A stretch of DNA of 53,328 nucleotides from Candidatus Coproplasma avicola (GTDB taxonomy: Bacteria; Bacillota; Clostridia; Christensenellales; Borkfalkiaceae): assembly GCA_018712135.1 (NCBI GenBank), contig DVHK01000109.1, positions 1 to 53,328 on the forward strand, written 5' to 3'. A program made the position numbers and the translations under genes. Below the pieces are notes generated by a model. It was not told the origin of the DNA. It worked only from the letters and a program-made list of their open reading frames with translations, and ran no database searches. Within the stretch, counting starts at the first letter, position 1. The number at the start of each line of letters is the position of its first letter. Shown in pieces: positions 28,449 to 37,192 of this stretch.

Positions 28449-28679
28449 ATGAATAGCGAGATTGAAAAAAGAGTAGGGAGCAATATAAGAATATTTCGCG
28501 AAAGGGCGGGGTTCACGCAGGACTATGTGGCGGCAAAGTTACAGCTTGCAGGCTGCGATATAACCCGTAGCGCGCTGGCTAAAATCGAGGTCGGGCAAAG
28601 GCACTTGTATCCGGATGAAGTAATTCTGCTCAAAAAAATTTTAAATGTGAGCTATGATGATATATTTAATCTTGATTAA
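28449..28679 (+). CDS. XRE-family HTH transcriptional regulator
   Basis: MNSEIEKRVGSNIRIFRERAGFTQDYVAAKLQLAGCDITRSALAKIEVGQRHLYPDEVILLKKILNVSYDDIF. Confidence 0.88.
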   Translation: MNSEIEKRVGSNIRIFRERAGFTQDYVAAKLQLAGCDITRSALAKIEVGQRHLYPDEVILLKKILNVSYDDIFNLD

Positions 28680-28700
28680 TTGGATTATGTGGCAAAATTA

Positions 28701-28730
28701 AAAAATCCCGAAAATTTTCGGGATTTTTAT
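28701..28730. terminator. Bidirectional terminator between XRE gene and methyltransferase
   Basis: AAAAATCCCGAAAATTTTCGGGATTTTT. Confidence 0.85.
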
Positions 28731-29512
28731 TTTTTAGGCTTTAATTGGCAATATGCCGCATAGTGTTTAACGGTAAATGTGTCGGGGGCAATTTTGTTCA
28801 GCAATTCAGTGTGTTCTTTCTCCCAAAGAGCAATTTCTTTTTCGGTAAGTGAAGCGCCTATGCCCCGGCATGATTTCATGCGCCCGTGCCAGTTTTCGCG
28901 CGTAAAGGGCACGTCTAATAAATACTCTTCAGAATATACCTTTTCAAAGTATTCGCAAATAATGCCGCTCACTTCTATCGGGTGCATTGTTTCGCCCTTG
29001 CCTGACCATTGCGGATTAAATTTCAGTACGAGCTTTTCGCTCTCTCCTGCAATTTTATCCTCGTAAGGCAGCCACGCCATGTAGAGTATAAGCAGATTTC
29101 CGTCGGGGTTAAGAATACGTTTAAGTTTCGGCGCCAGTTTTTCCTGGTCAAAGTACCAAAAACATTGACAGGCTGTAACCACGTCAAAGCTGCCGTCCGC
29201 AAAATCGATTTGTTCAGCTGCACACGCTTTAAAAGTGATATTCATATCGCCCGCAAGCAGTTTCGCCATTTCAATCTGCTCGGGCGAAATGTCGACGCCC
29301 GTCCAGTTTGCGCCATACTTATACATGTTGCGCGGCAGAACTCCCGTGCCCGTGCCTAAATCAAGCACATTTTGTCCTTTGAGGCACAGCCCGCGCCGTG
29401 TAATTTTATCGTAAAATATTTGGGGATAAATGTCGCGGTATTTGGCGTAAATGGCAGAAGTTCTGCCCCAGTCAAATTGCTTTCCGCCGTCAATTTTTTT
29501 GTTTTTCATCAT
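28727..29512 (-). CDS. class I SAM-dependent methyltransferase
   Basis: GQNVLDLGTGTGVLPRNMYKYGANWTGVDISPEQIEMAK..., FDVVTACQCFWYFD. Confidence 0.88.
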   Translation of the reverse strand: MMKNKKIDGGKQFDWGRTSAIYAKYRDIYPQIFYDKITRRGLCLKGQNVLDLGTGTGVLPRNMYKYGANWTGVDISPEQIEMAKLLAGDMNITFKACAAEQIDFADGSFDVVTACQCFWYFDQEKLAPKLKRILNPDGNLLILYMAWLPYEDKIAGESEKLVLKFNPQWSGKGETMHPIEVSGIICEYFEKVYSEEYLLDVPFTRENWHGRMKSCRGIGASLTEKEIALWEKEHTELLNKIAPDTFTVKHYAAYCQLKPKK

Positions 29513-29637
29513 ATTTATTTTAACACAAAAGTCGCATTAATGCAATACAAGTGCGTAAAATATAGTATGCTTACATTCCTTACATGCATTACGTTGTTTA
29601 TTGATTAATATAATTACAGGTTTCAGATATAATTCAA

Positions 29638-29668
29638 ACGCCCCGACGGCTCAGCCGTCGGGGCGTTA
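29638..29668 (-). terminator. Intrinsic terminator of nifJ
   Basis: AACGCCCCGACGGC-tca-GCCGTCGGGGCGTT. Confidence 0.8.
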
Positions 29669-29715
29669 TCATTAATTTTTAACCGCAATTTTCCTTGCGG
29701 AATTTATTGAATGAA

Positions 29716-32700
29716 TTATTCCTTGCCTGCCGCAAGCTTCTTGTATTCTTCAAGGCGTTCCTTTGCGCTCTCTTCGGTCTTTTTGAAGAGGTCGGCTGCA
29801 ACGTCAGCGCCCTGGGTCTTGACGAGGGAGGAGTACCTCGTTTCGCCCGCAAGGAAGGACTGATAGTTGTCGTAGTTGGGTTCCTTGCTGTCGAGCGTGA
29901 ATACTTCGCCTTCGGGGTTGTACCTGTAAAGCTGCCAGTAACCGCAGTCAACCGCCGCCTTTTCTTCAAGCTGGCTCTTGGTCATGTTGATGCCGTGGTT
30001 GATGCAAGGCGCATAGCAGATGATAAGCGAAGGTCCGTGGTAAGCTTCGGCTTCGGATATAGCCTTTAAGAACTGTGCGGGGTTGGAGCCCATAGCGCAC
30101 TGTGCAACGTAAACGTAGCCGTAAGACTTAGCTATAAGACCCAGATCCTTCTTCTTAACCCTCTTGCCGGCAGAAGCGAACTTTGCAACCGCGCCGATGT
30201 TGGTCGACTTGGAAGCCTGACCGCCGGTGTTGGAGTAAACTTCGGTGTCGAGGACGAGGATGTTTACGTCTTCGCCGGAGGCGATAACGTGGTCAAGTCC
30301 GCCGTAACCGATGTCGTATGCCCAGCCGTCGCCGCCGAAAATCCAGATAGACTTCTTGGCGAGGCAGTCCTTCGCGTCGAGAATTTCTTTTACAAGCTGT
30401 TTGCAAGCGGCGTCACACTTGGTGCAGCCTTCAAGGGCCTTGACAAGCTCGGCAGAAGCCTTCTTGCTCGCTTCCCTGTCGCCAAATGCGGCAATCCAGT
30501 TTTCGCACGCGGGCTTGCAGGTTTCGGAAATTTCGGCGAGCTTTTCAATTTTGCTCTTGACGGCGTTTCTTCTCGTTTCATATGCGAGCCCGATGCCGTA
30601 GCCGAATTCGGCGTTGTCTTCAAAGAGGGAGTTAGCCCATGCGGGACCGCGTCCTTCCTTGTTCTTGGTGTAAGGGCATGTAGGGGAGGAGCCGCCGTAA
30701 ATCGACGAGCAGCCCGTTGCGTTGGCGATGATCATGTCTTCGCCGAACAGCTGTGTGATGACCTTTACATAAGGCGTTTCGCCGCAGCCTGCACATGCGC
30801 CCGAGAACTCGAAGAGGGGAGTGCAGAACTGGCAGCCCTTGACGGTCTCTTTCTTGAATTTGGAGGTGTCGACTGCGGGCAGGTCGACTGCGTATTCCCA
30901 GTTCTTGTCTTCGCCGTTTTCAAGCGCCTCTGCAAGGGGAACCATCTTGATTGCGCCGCCGTCCTTTACGGGGCAAACGGTTGCGCAAACGCCGCAACCC
31001 ATGCAGTCGAGGGGTGAAACCTGCATCTTGTATTCATATCCGGGCAGACCGATGGCCTTTTTAAGCTGCATTGTAGCGGGCTTTTCGGCGCCTTCTTTAA
31101 CGAGGGCGGGTCTCAGGCAGGCGTGAGGGCATACGAACGAGCAGGTGCCGCACTGAATGCACTTGTCCTGAATGATCTGGGGAACGAGAACGGCAACGCC
31201 GCGCTTTTCAAACTTGGTCGTGCCCGTGGGAACGTGACCGTCCGCATTGAACTGCGAGGACTTCAACTTGTCGCCCTGCAAATAGAGTATGGGTTTGATA
31301 ATTTCCTGATAGTAAGGGTCTGCGTGACCTTCAACCATAGCCGCGCCCGTGGTGGCGTTTGCCCACGAAGCGGGAACGTCGATCTTGATGAGGTTGTCGC
31401 CCGCAGCCGAGTCGATAGCGTCGTAGTTCATCTGAACAACGGCGTCGCCCTTTCTGCCGAACGATTTCTTAGCCATGTACTTCATGTACTCGATAGCCTT
31501 GTCGTAGGGCATGATCTGGGGATTTACGCGGAAGAATGCCGACTGCAAAATGGTGTTGGTTCTGCCTTTAAGTCCCAGCTTGCCGGCGATGTGAATTGCG
31601 TCTATTACGTAAAGGTTGATGTGCTTATTTGCTATGTCCTGCTTGACCTTTGCAGGTAGGAATTCTTCAAGCTTTTCAACCGTGGTTGCGTCGGTGTTGA
31701 TGAGGAACGTGCCGCCTTCCTTGATGTCGCTCGTCATGTCGTAACGGGTGATGTACGAGGGGTTGGAGCACTGAACGAAGTCGGCAGAGTCGATAAGATA
31801 TTCGCTCTGAATGGGCGTGTCGCCGAAACGGAGGTGGGAAACGGTTATGCCGCCCGACTTTTTGGAGTCATAGAAGAAGTACGCCTGGGCGTGCTTGTCC
31901 GTATGGTCGCCTATAATCTTGATGGAGTTCTTGTTTGCGCCTACGGTGCCGTCCGAGCCGAGACCGTAGAACTTGCACGAGGTCGAGCCTGCGGGCGCCG
32001 CGTCGAACTTTTCGGAGAAGTCCAAAGAGCTGTTGGTTACGTCCTCGTAAATACCTATGGTGAAGTGGTTCTTGGGCTCCTTCTGTTCGAGGTTCTTGTA
32101 TACTGCAAGCACCATCGAGGGGGTGAATTCCTTTGAGCCGAGACCATATCTGCCGCCTACGACCTTTATGCCGCCCACGCCCTTTTCAAGCAGCGACGAG
32201 CATACGTCGAGGTAGAGGGGTTCGCCGAGCGAACCGGGTTCCTTGGTTCTGTCGAGAACGGCAATCTTCTTTGCCGTCTTGGGGATAGCTGCAACAAAAG
32301 CGTCTGCAACGAAGGGGCGGTAGAGTCTTACTTTGATAAGACCATACTTCTTGCCCATCGTGTTGAGCTTGTTTATGGACTCTTCAATGGTTTCGCAGGC
32401 GGAACCCATGCACACGATAACTTCGGTTGCGTCGGGGGCGCCTACATAGTCGAAGAGGTGATATTTTCTGCCGCATTTTGCGGAAACGACGTCCATCATC
32501 TTCTGAACGATAGCGGGCGCGGCAAGGTAATAGCTGTTCGCCGTTTCTCTGTTCTGGAAGTAGGTGTCGCCGTTCTGTGCGGTGCCCTTCTGAATGGGGT
32601 GCTCGGGGTTTAAAGAGCGGCTCTTGAAATCCGCAATGTCGGCTGCAAGACCAACTTCGTCGCAGATGGCGCGGATTTCCGCATAGTCGTCAGCCTCGTC

Positions 32701-33255
32701 CCATACGTCGATTTTTGCAACTTCGTGCGAGGTGCGGAAACCGTCGAAGAAGTTGATGAAGGGAACCTTTGATTTAAGGGTAGAAAGGTGAGCAACCAAA
32801 GCGAGATCCATAACTTCCTGAACGGAGGAATCGCAAAGCATTGCAAAGCCCGTCTGGCGGCAAGCCATAACGTCGGCATGGTCGCCGAAAATGTTCAGCG
32901 AATGTGCGGCAAGCGCGCGCGCCGAAACGTGCATGACCATGGGCAGCAACTCGCCCGAAATTTTATACATGTTGGGGATCATCAAAAGAAGACCCTGCGA
33001 AGCGGTGTAAGTGGTGGTAAGCGCGCCTGCCGAAAGCGAGCCGTGAACGGCGCCCGCGGCGCCGCCTTCGGACTGCATTTCAGCAATCTTAACTTTCTGT
33101 CCCCACATGTTGGTTCTGCCACCCGTTGCCCATTCGTCCGCAATCTCCGCCATAGGCGAGGAGGGAGTGATGGGGTAAATTGCGGCTACTTCCGAAAAAG
33201 CATACGCAACGTGGCTGGCGGCGGTATTGCCGTCGATAGTCAGTTTTTTCATCAA
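29716..33255 (-). CDS. nifJ: pyruvate:ferredoxin (flavodoxin) oxidoreductase, single-polypeptide form
   Basis: MKKLTIDGNTAASHVAYAFSEVAAIYPITPSSPMAE..., two ferredoxin CxxCxxC motifs, GCSSIYGGSSPTCPYT, DTEVYSNTGGQASKST. Confidence 0.97.
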   Translation of the reverse strand: MMKKLTIDGNTAASHVAYAFSEVAAIYPITPSSPMAEIADEWATGGRTNMWGQKVKIAEMQSEGGAAGAVHGSLSAGALTTTYTASQGLLLMIPNMYKISGELLPMVMHVSARALAAHSLNIFGDHADVMACRQTGFAMLCDSSVQEVMDLALVAHLSTLKSKVPFINFFDGFRTSHEVAKIDVWDEADDYAEIRAICDEVGLAADIADFKSRSLNPEHPIQKGTAQNGDTYFQNRETANSYYLAAPAIVQKMMDVVSAKCGRKYHLFDYVGAPDATEVIVCMGSACETIEESINKLNTMGKKYGLIKVRLYRPFVADAFVAAIPKTAKKIAVLDRTKEPGSLGEPLYLDVCSSLLEKGVGGIKVVGGRYGLGSKEFTPSMVLAVYKNLEQKEPKNHFTIGIYEDVTNSSLDFSEKFDAAPAGSTSCKFYGLGSDGTVGANKNSIKIIGDHTDKHAQAYFFYDSKKSGGITVSHLRFGDTPIQSEYLIDSADFVQCSNPSYITRYDMTSDIKEGGTFLINTDATTVEKLEEFLPAKVKQDIANKHINLYVIDAIHIAGKLGLKGRTNTILQSAFFRVNPQIMPYDKAIEYMKYMAKKSFGRKGDAVVQMNYDAIDSAAGDNLIKIDVPASWANATTGAAMVEGHADPYYQEIIKPILYLQGDKLKSSQFNADGHVPTGTTKFEKRGVAVLVPQIIQDKCIQCGTCSFVCPHACLRPALVKEGAEKPATMQLKKAIGLPGYEYKMQVSPLDCMGCGVCATVCPVKDGGAIKMVPLAEALENGEDKNWEYAVDLPAVDTSKFKKETVKGCQFCTPLFEFSGACAGCGETPYVKVITQLFGEDMIIANATGCSSIYGGSSPTCPYTKNKEGRGPAWANSLFEDNAEFGYGIGLAYETRRNAVKSKIEKLAEISETCKPACENWIAAFGDREASKKASAELVKALEGCTKCDAACKQLVKEILDAKDCLAKKSIWIFGGDGWAYDIGYGGLDHVIASGEDVNILVLDTEVYSNTGGQASKSTNIGAVAKFASAGKRVKKKDLGLIAKSYGYVYVAQCAMGSNPAQFLKAISEAEAYHGPSLIICYAPCINHGINMTKSQLEEKAAVDCGYWQLYRYNPEGEVFTLDSKEPNYDNYQSFLAGETRYSSLVKTQGADVAADLFKKTEESAKERLEEYKKLAAGKE

Positions 33256-33388
33256 GAAACCTCCGATAATATATAGTTAAATATTTTTCCGATAATGTTG
33301 CAAAATACAGCGGAGCTTTACGCAGAATGCGCGCATGTAAGGCGCGCTCGGGGCGCACCTTTCCCTTACCGCAATATTTTACATAACA

Positions 33389-33417
33389 ATTATAAAACAC
33401 TAACTGTTAATTGTCAA
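33389..33417 (-). promoter_or_regulatory. Promoter of nifJ
   Basis: Reverse strand TTGACA (33412-33417)-17 bp-TATAAT (33389-33394). Confidence 0.75.
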
Positions 33418-33598
33418 CACTCATTCGCAAAAAATTACATATTAAATTATCGGTTTTTATTATAAATAAATGTGCCTTGAAAATCCGCCTCCCCAAACAC
33501 ATTCAGATAGGTGTTTCCGAAAAGCGCATTTGCTTATTATCTGTCATTTTAAGCGGTTATCTGTCATTTCAACTAAGCGCAGCTCAGCCCCGCCCGCC

Positions 33599-33705
33599 CT
33601 GTCATTTCGACCGAGCGACAGCGAGCGGAGAAATCTATCAGTAAAGCAAGAAATAAGGTGAGATTTCTCCATGCGTTCGTTTTGCTCACTTGGTCGAAAT
33701 GACAG
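33599..33705. repeat. Imperfect long inverted repeat of the GTCATTTCGACC...GGAGAAATCT dispersed-element type
   Basis: CTGTCATTTCGACCGAGCGACAGCGAGCGGAGAAATCT ... AGATTTCTCCATGCGTTCGTTTTGCTCACTTGGTCGAAATGACAG; truncated copies at 33540-33580; related half-element at ~49027-49055. Confidence 0.75.
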
Positions 33706-33867
33706 ATAATAAATAGCACGTTTTCGGTAACACTCTATATTTATTTGCCCCTATTGACAATAGCGGCAGCGCGGTGGTACAATAGATATATATCAAGCAG
33801 AATTCCATTAATATTTTTTTGTTGCTGTAATTATTATCAAAGCTTAATTGCCATAGAAAGGGGACTC

Positions 33868-34289
33868 ATGTTTATAAAAAAGTGGTATGTTATGGTTATA
33901 ATTATGCTGAATATATTGTATCAGACGGCGAGCGTGAGCTGCTATGTATGGATTTGACGGTTCCGTTGCCAAATAATCAGGAACCTGCACAAGGCATGAC
34001 AATAGGCAAAATATTTATCTTTTCATTTAATGAAATTGAATGTAAAAAGACAAATAAAGAAAAATCATATTTAATTATTAAAGATAAAAGTTCTCATTTT
34101 AAATATATTTTGCGGGGGCAGATAGTAGATACGGCAAAATCAATAGTAAAAGTATTTGGGTTTGAAATTAGTTTAGAGACTTGTTTCTCAAACGGCTTAC
34201 CTGAATTATATAGAAAGGGAGATTATATAACATTTGTAGCAGACAGGCTTGATTGCGGTATTGAAAAATATCTGTATTTGATTTTATAG
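33868..34289 (+). CDS. hypothetical protein, possibly reached by -1 frameshift (0-frame ORF 33868-33957; main ORF from GTG 33882)
   Basis: SD-like AAAGGGGA then ATG TTT ATA AAA AAG TGG; heptamer A_AAA_AAG puts ribosome into frame encoding VVCYGYNYAEYIVSDGERELLCMDLTVPLPNNQEP... Confidence 0.5.
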
Positions 34290-34377
34290 ATTAAAATTAA
34301 TTTTCATTATACTCCACGCAGTCGATGAAATATATTGTGTAATGAATTTATTGCAAACTTTTTAACGGTCATACGGT

Positions 34378-35034
34378 ATGAAAAAAATTACTGCTGAAAT
34401 TGCCGATAATTACGTTCGGTATGGCATTAAGTCGAAAAACTTTACAAGAAAAAAGTGCTTTTCTTTTGTGACTATTTTTATAGTTCTCGGGGCGTTCGCC
34501 ATACTGCTTTACAATAAAATTCCCATGATATGCGTCGCGTCGGCGTGTATCGCTCTCGATGTGGTCGTTTCGCTTATATGTTATTTAAAATGGAGCGCAA
34601 CCTCGTTGTTGGTGTTGCAAGCCGCGCATTTGCTGGCTTTTGCCGTAATAACCGATGCGATTTACTTTGCAATGTATCAGGCGGCGGGGCTGTTCGTCCT
34701 GCAAGATTTTATTGTGGCAATGTCGCTGCAAGCTGCGTTTGTTCTGCCGATATCGGCTTTTACGGTATTTCATGCCGCAACGTTCAAAGAAACGTTCAAT
34801 GAGAAGAAATCTTCTGCATTATATAAAATCTGTGGCGTTGTAGGAGGGACGGCATATGCCGTAACTTCTGTACTCTGCAAGATATTTCTAACTGACGTAT
34901 CTGCATCGGTTGTATTATCGATATTAAGTGTATTGATGAATATACTTGTATATCTGCTGATTTTTGTTATAGTGAATGTAATTTACAGAATATATCTTTT
35001 AAAAAAATTCAATTTGTCGTTCGATGTGCAATAA
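34378..35034 (+). CDS. hypothetical polytopic membrane protein
   Basis: About six hydrophobic segments in a 218-aa ORF. Confidence 0.65.
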   Translation: MKKITAEIADNYVRYGIKSKNFTRKKCFSFVTIFIVLGAFAILLYNKIPMICVASACIALDVVVSLICYLKWSATSLLVLQAAHLLAFAVITDAIYFAMYQAAGLFVLQDFIVAMSLQAAFVLPISAFTVFHAATFKETFNEKKSSALYKICGVVGGTAYAVTSVLCKIFLTDVSASVVLSILSVLMNILVYLLIFVIVNVIYRIYLLKKFNLSFDVQ

Positions 35035-35047
35035 TTGCCGACAGACT

Positions 35048-35080
35048 TGCCGCGGGGCGCGAACGCGCCACGCGGCTTTT
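35048..35080 (+). terminator. Probable terminator
   Basis: GCCGCGGGGCGCGAACGCGCCACGCGGCTTTTAT imperfect stem. Confidence 0.5.
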
Positions 35081-35082
35081 AT

Positions 35083-35193
35083 AAAGCACCAAAACTATAA
35101 AACGCAAAATTATAAAGCACAAAAATTATAAAACACCAAAATTATAAAGCACCAAAATTATAATGTGCCAAAATTATAAAACGCAAAATTATA
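35083..35193. repeat. Seven-unit AT-rich short tandem array (15-16 bp units)
   Basis: AAAGCACCAAAACTATA / AAACGCAAAATTATA / AAGCACAAAAATTATA / AAACACCAAAATTATA / AAGCACCAAAATTATA / ATGTGCCAAAATTATA / AAACGCAAAATTATA. Confidence 0.8.
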
Positions 35194-35271
35194 GAGCCCG
35201 GAATCCGGCGGGTGAAAAATCAACTGATGCAAAATTTTATTTTCATTTCACATTTTAACTTACGTAAATTG

Positions 35272-35300
35272 TTGTTAAAAGCGCGGTAATTTGCTATAAT
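35272..35300 (+). promoter_or_regulatory. Probable promoter of ecfA1A2-ecfT-truA
   Basis: TTGTTA-17 bp-TATAAT. Confidence 0.55.
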
Positions 35301-35329
35301 TTTTTTGATTAAATATAAAGGAATATAAA

Positions 35330-37192
35330 ATGTCGCAACTTCAAACTGCGGAAAATACCCCGCCCCAAGAGGATTTTACCGCGCTTTCCTTCAACAACGT
35401 AAAATATTCGTATGCCGACAACCAGTCGCCCGCCGTCAACGGGGTGACTTTTTCGGTTAAAAAGGGTGAATTCGTTTCGGTTATCGGTCACAACGGCTCT
35501 GGCAAGTCCACGCTCGCCCGCCTCGCCTGCGGACTGCTCGAAGCCGACGAGGGCGAAATCAACGTCCTCGGGCTCGACCTTTCCGACCGCAAAAATATCT
35601 TTGAAGCCCGCCGCCACACGGGCATAGTCTTTCAGAATCCCGACAACCAGATGGTCGCCTCGATTGTAGAGGACGACATCGCTTTCGGGCCCGAAAACCT
35701 CGGCGTAGAGCGCGAGGAGATAGGCAGGCGCATAGAGTGGGCGCTCGATGCTGTCGGCATGACGCAGTTCCGCCATTCCACGCCCACAAGGCTTTCGGGC
35801 GGGCAAAAACAGCGCATAGCCGTCGCGGGCGTGCTGGCAATCCGCCCCGACATTCTCATCCTCGACGAATCTACCGCCATGCTCGACCCCCGCGGCAGGC
35901 GCGAGGTAATAGAAGTCGTCCGCCGCCTCAACAAAGAGGACGGCATGACAATTCTGCTCATAACCCATTTCATGGAGGAGGCGCTTTTAGCCGACCGCAC
36001 GATAGTCATGAACAGGGGCGAAATAGTAATGCAGGGCGAGCCGCAGAAAATTTTCGAAAACGGCGAAGCGCTGTTGACTTACAACCTCACTCTGCCCGAG
36101 ATAACGCAGATAGCCGACCGCCTTCGCAGCGGCGGAATAGATACTCCGCCCTGCCTGCATCCCGAAGAGCTCGCGCGCAGCATCGCGCAGTGCGCTTCGG
36201 ACAGGGGGCTTACAAGTTTAACCTCGCCCCGACTGTCCGCGGACAGCGGCGAAAAGCGCGGCGCGTGGGATATAGACATAAAAAATCTCATCTACACATA
36301 CTCTGCAAAATCGCCCTTCTCCGCCAGGGCGCTGGACGGCGTCAACCTGCACATAGGCGACGGCGAATTCTTCGGCATAATAGGTCACACGGGCAGCGGC
36401 AAATCGACGCTCATACAGCATTTGAACGCCCTCATAAAGCTGCCCCAGGCAAACAAAAAGTACAAGCCCAAAAAGCTCAAAAAGGGACAAACACCCCCGA
36501 CTATGCCCGAACTAACCGTGGGCGACTATAACCTCGCGGACAAAAAATGCAACTTTTTGTCCCTGCGCGCCGACGTGGGCATGGTGTTCCAGTACCCCGA
36601 ATATCAGCTCTTCGCCGAAAGCGTGTTCGAGGACGTCGCCTTCGGGCTAAAAAACTTCTTTAAAGACCTGTCGGAAGATGAGGTCAAGGAGCGCGTCAAT
36701 TCGGCGCTCGCCGCCGTCGGGCTCGACCCCGCAGAGGTGGGCGATAAGTCGCCCTTCGACCTCTCTGGCGGGCAGAAAAGGCGCGTCGCAATAGCGGGAG
36801 TAATAGTAACCCGCCCCAAAATTCTCGTCCTCGACGAGCCTGCTGCCGGGCTTGACCCGCTCGGCAAAAAGGAGATAATGGAGCTTTTGCACAAGCTCCA
36901 CGCCGAGTGGTGCCGCACGGTCATAATCGTCTCGCACGACATGGACGAAATCGCCTGCAACTGCACGCGCGCGTGCGTCGTCTCGGACGGCAAAATTTTC
37001 GACTGCGCCGCCCCGCACGAACTCTTCGCGCGCTACGACGAGCTTATATCCCTCGGTCTCGACGTGCCCCTCACGGCTAAAATTTGCCGCGAGCTTAAAA
37101 AATACTGCATCGACATAGACTGCGATTTCACGCCCGAAAGCTTCGCCGATGCCGTAATATGCCTGTTCGAAGGGGGTGAAAGCCGTGCTTAA
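35330..37192 (+). CDS. ECF transporter energy-coupling ATPase, EcfA1-EcfA2 fusion
   Basis: Two complete ABC domains: GHNGSGKSTLARL / LSGGQKQRIAVAGVLAIRPDILILDE and GHTGSGKSTLIQHLNAL / LSGGQKRRVAIAGVIVTRPKILVLDE. Confidence 0.93.
   Translation: MSQLQTAENTPPQEDFTALSFNNVKYSYADNQSPAVNGVTFSVKKGEFVSVIGHNGSGKSTLARLACGLLEADEGEINVLGLDLSDRKNIFEARRHTGIVFQNPDNQMVASIVEDDIAFGPENLGVEREEIGRRIEWALDAVGMTQFRHSTPTRLSGGQKQRIAVAGVLAIRPDILILDESTAMLDPRGRREVIEVVRRLNKEDGMTILLITHFMEEALLADRTIVMNRGEIVMQGEPQKIFENGEALLTYNLTLPEITQIADRLRSGGIDTPPCLHPEELARSIAQCASDRGLTSLTSPRLSADSGEKRGAWDIDIKNLIYTYSAKSPFSARALDGVNLHIGDGEFFGIIGHTGSGKSTLIQHLNALIKLPQANKKYKPKKLKKGQTPPTMPELTVGDYNLADKKCNFLSLRADVGMVFQYPEYQLFAESVFEDVAFGLKNFFKDLSEDEVKERVNSALAAVGLDPAEVGDKSPFDLSGGQKRRVAIAGVIVTRPKILVLDEPAAGLDPLGKKEIMELLHKLHAEWCRTVIIVSHDMDEIACNCTRACVVSDGKIFDCAAPHELFARYDELISLGLDVPLTAKICRELKKYCIDIDCDFTPESFADAVICLFEGGESRA

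Noticed and set aside
30289-31017. Forward ORFs opposite nifJ
   Set aside because: nifJ is unambiguous over its full length
33599-33705. Insertion sequence
   Set aside because: No transposase ORF; only a short inverted-repeat element
35083-35193. Candidate CRISPR array
   Set aside because: Units of 15-16 bp with no spacers
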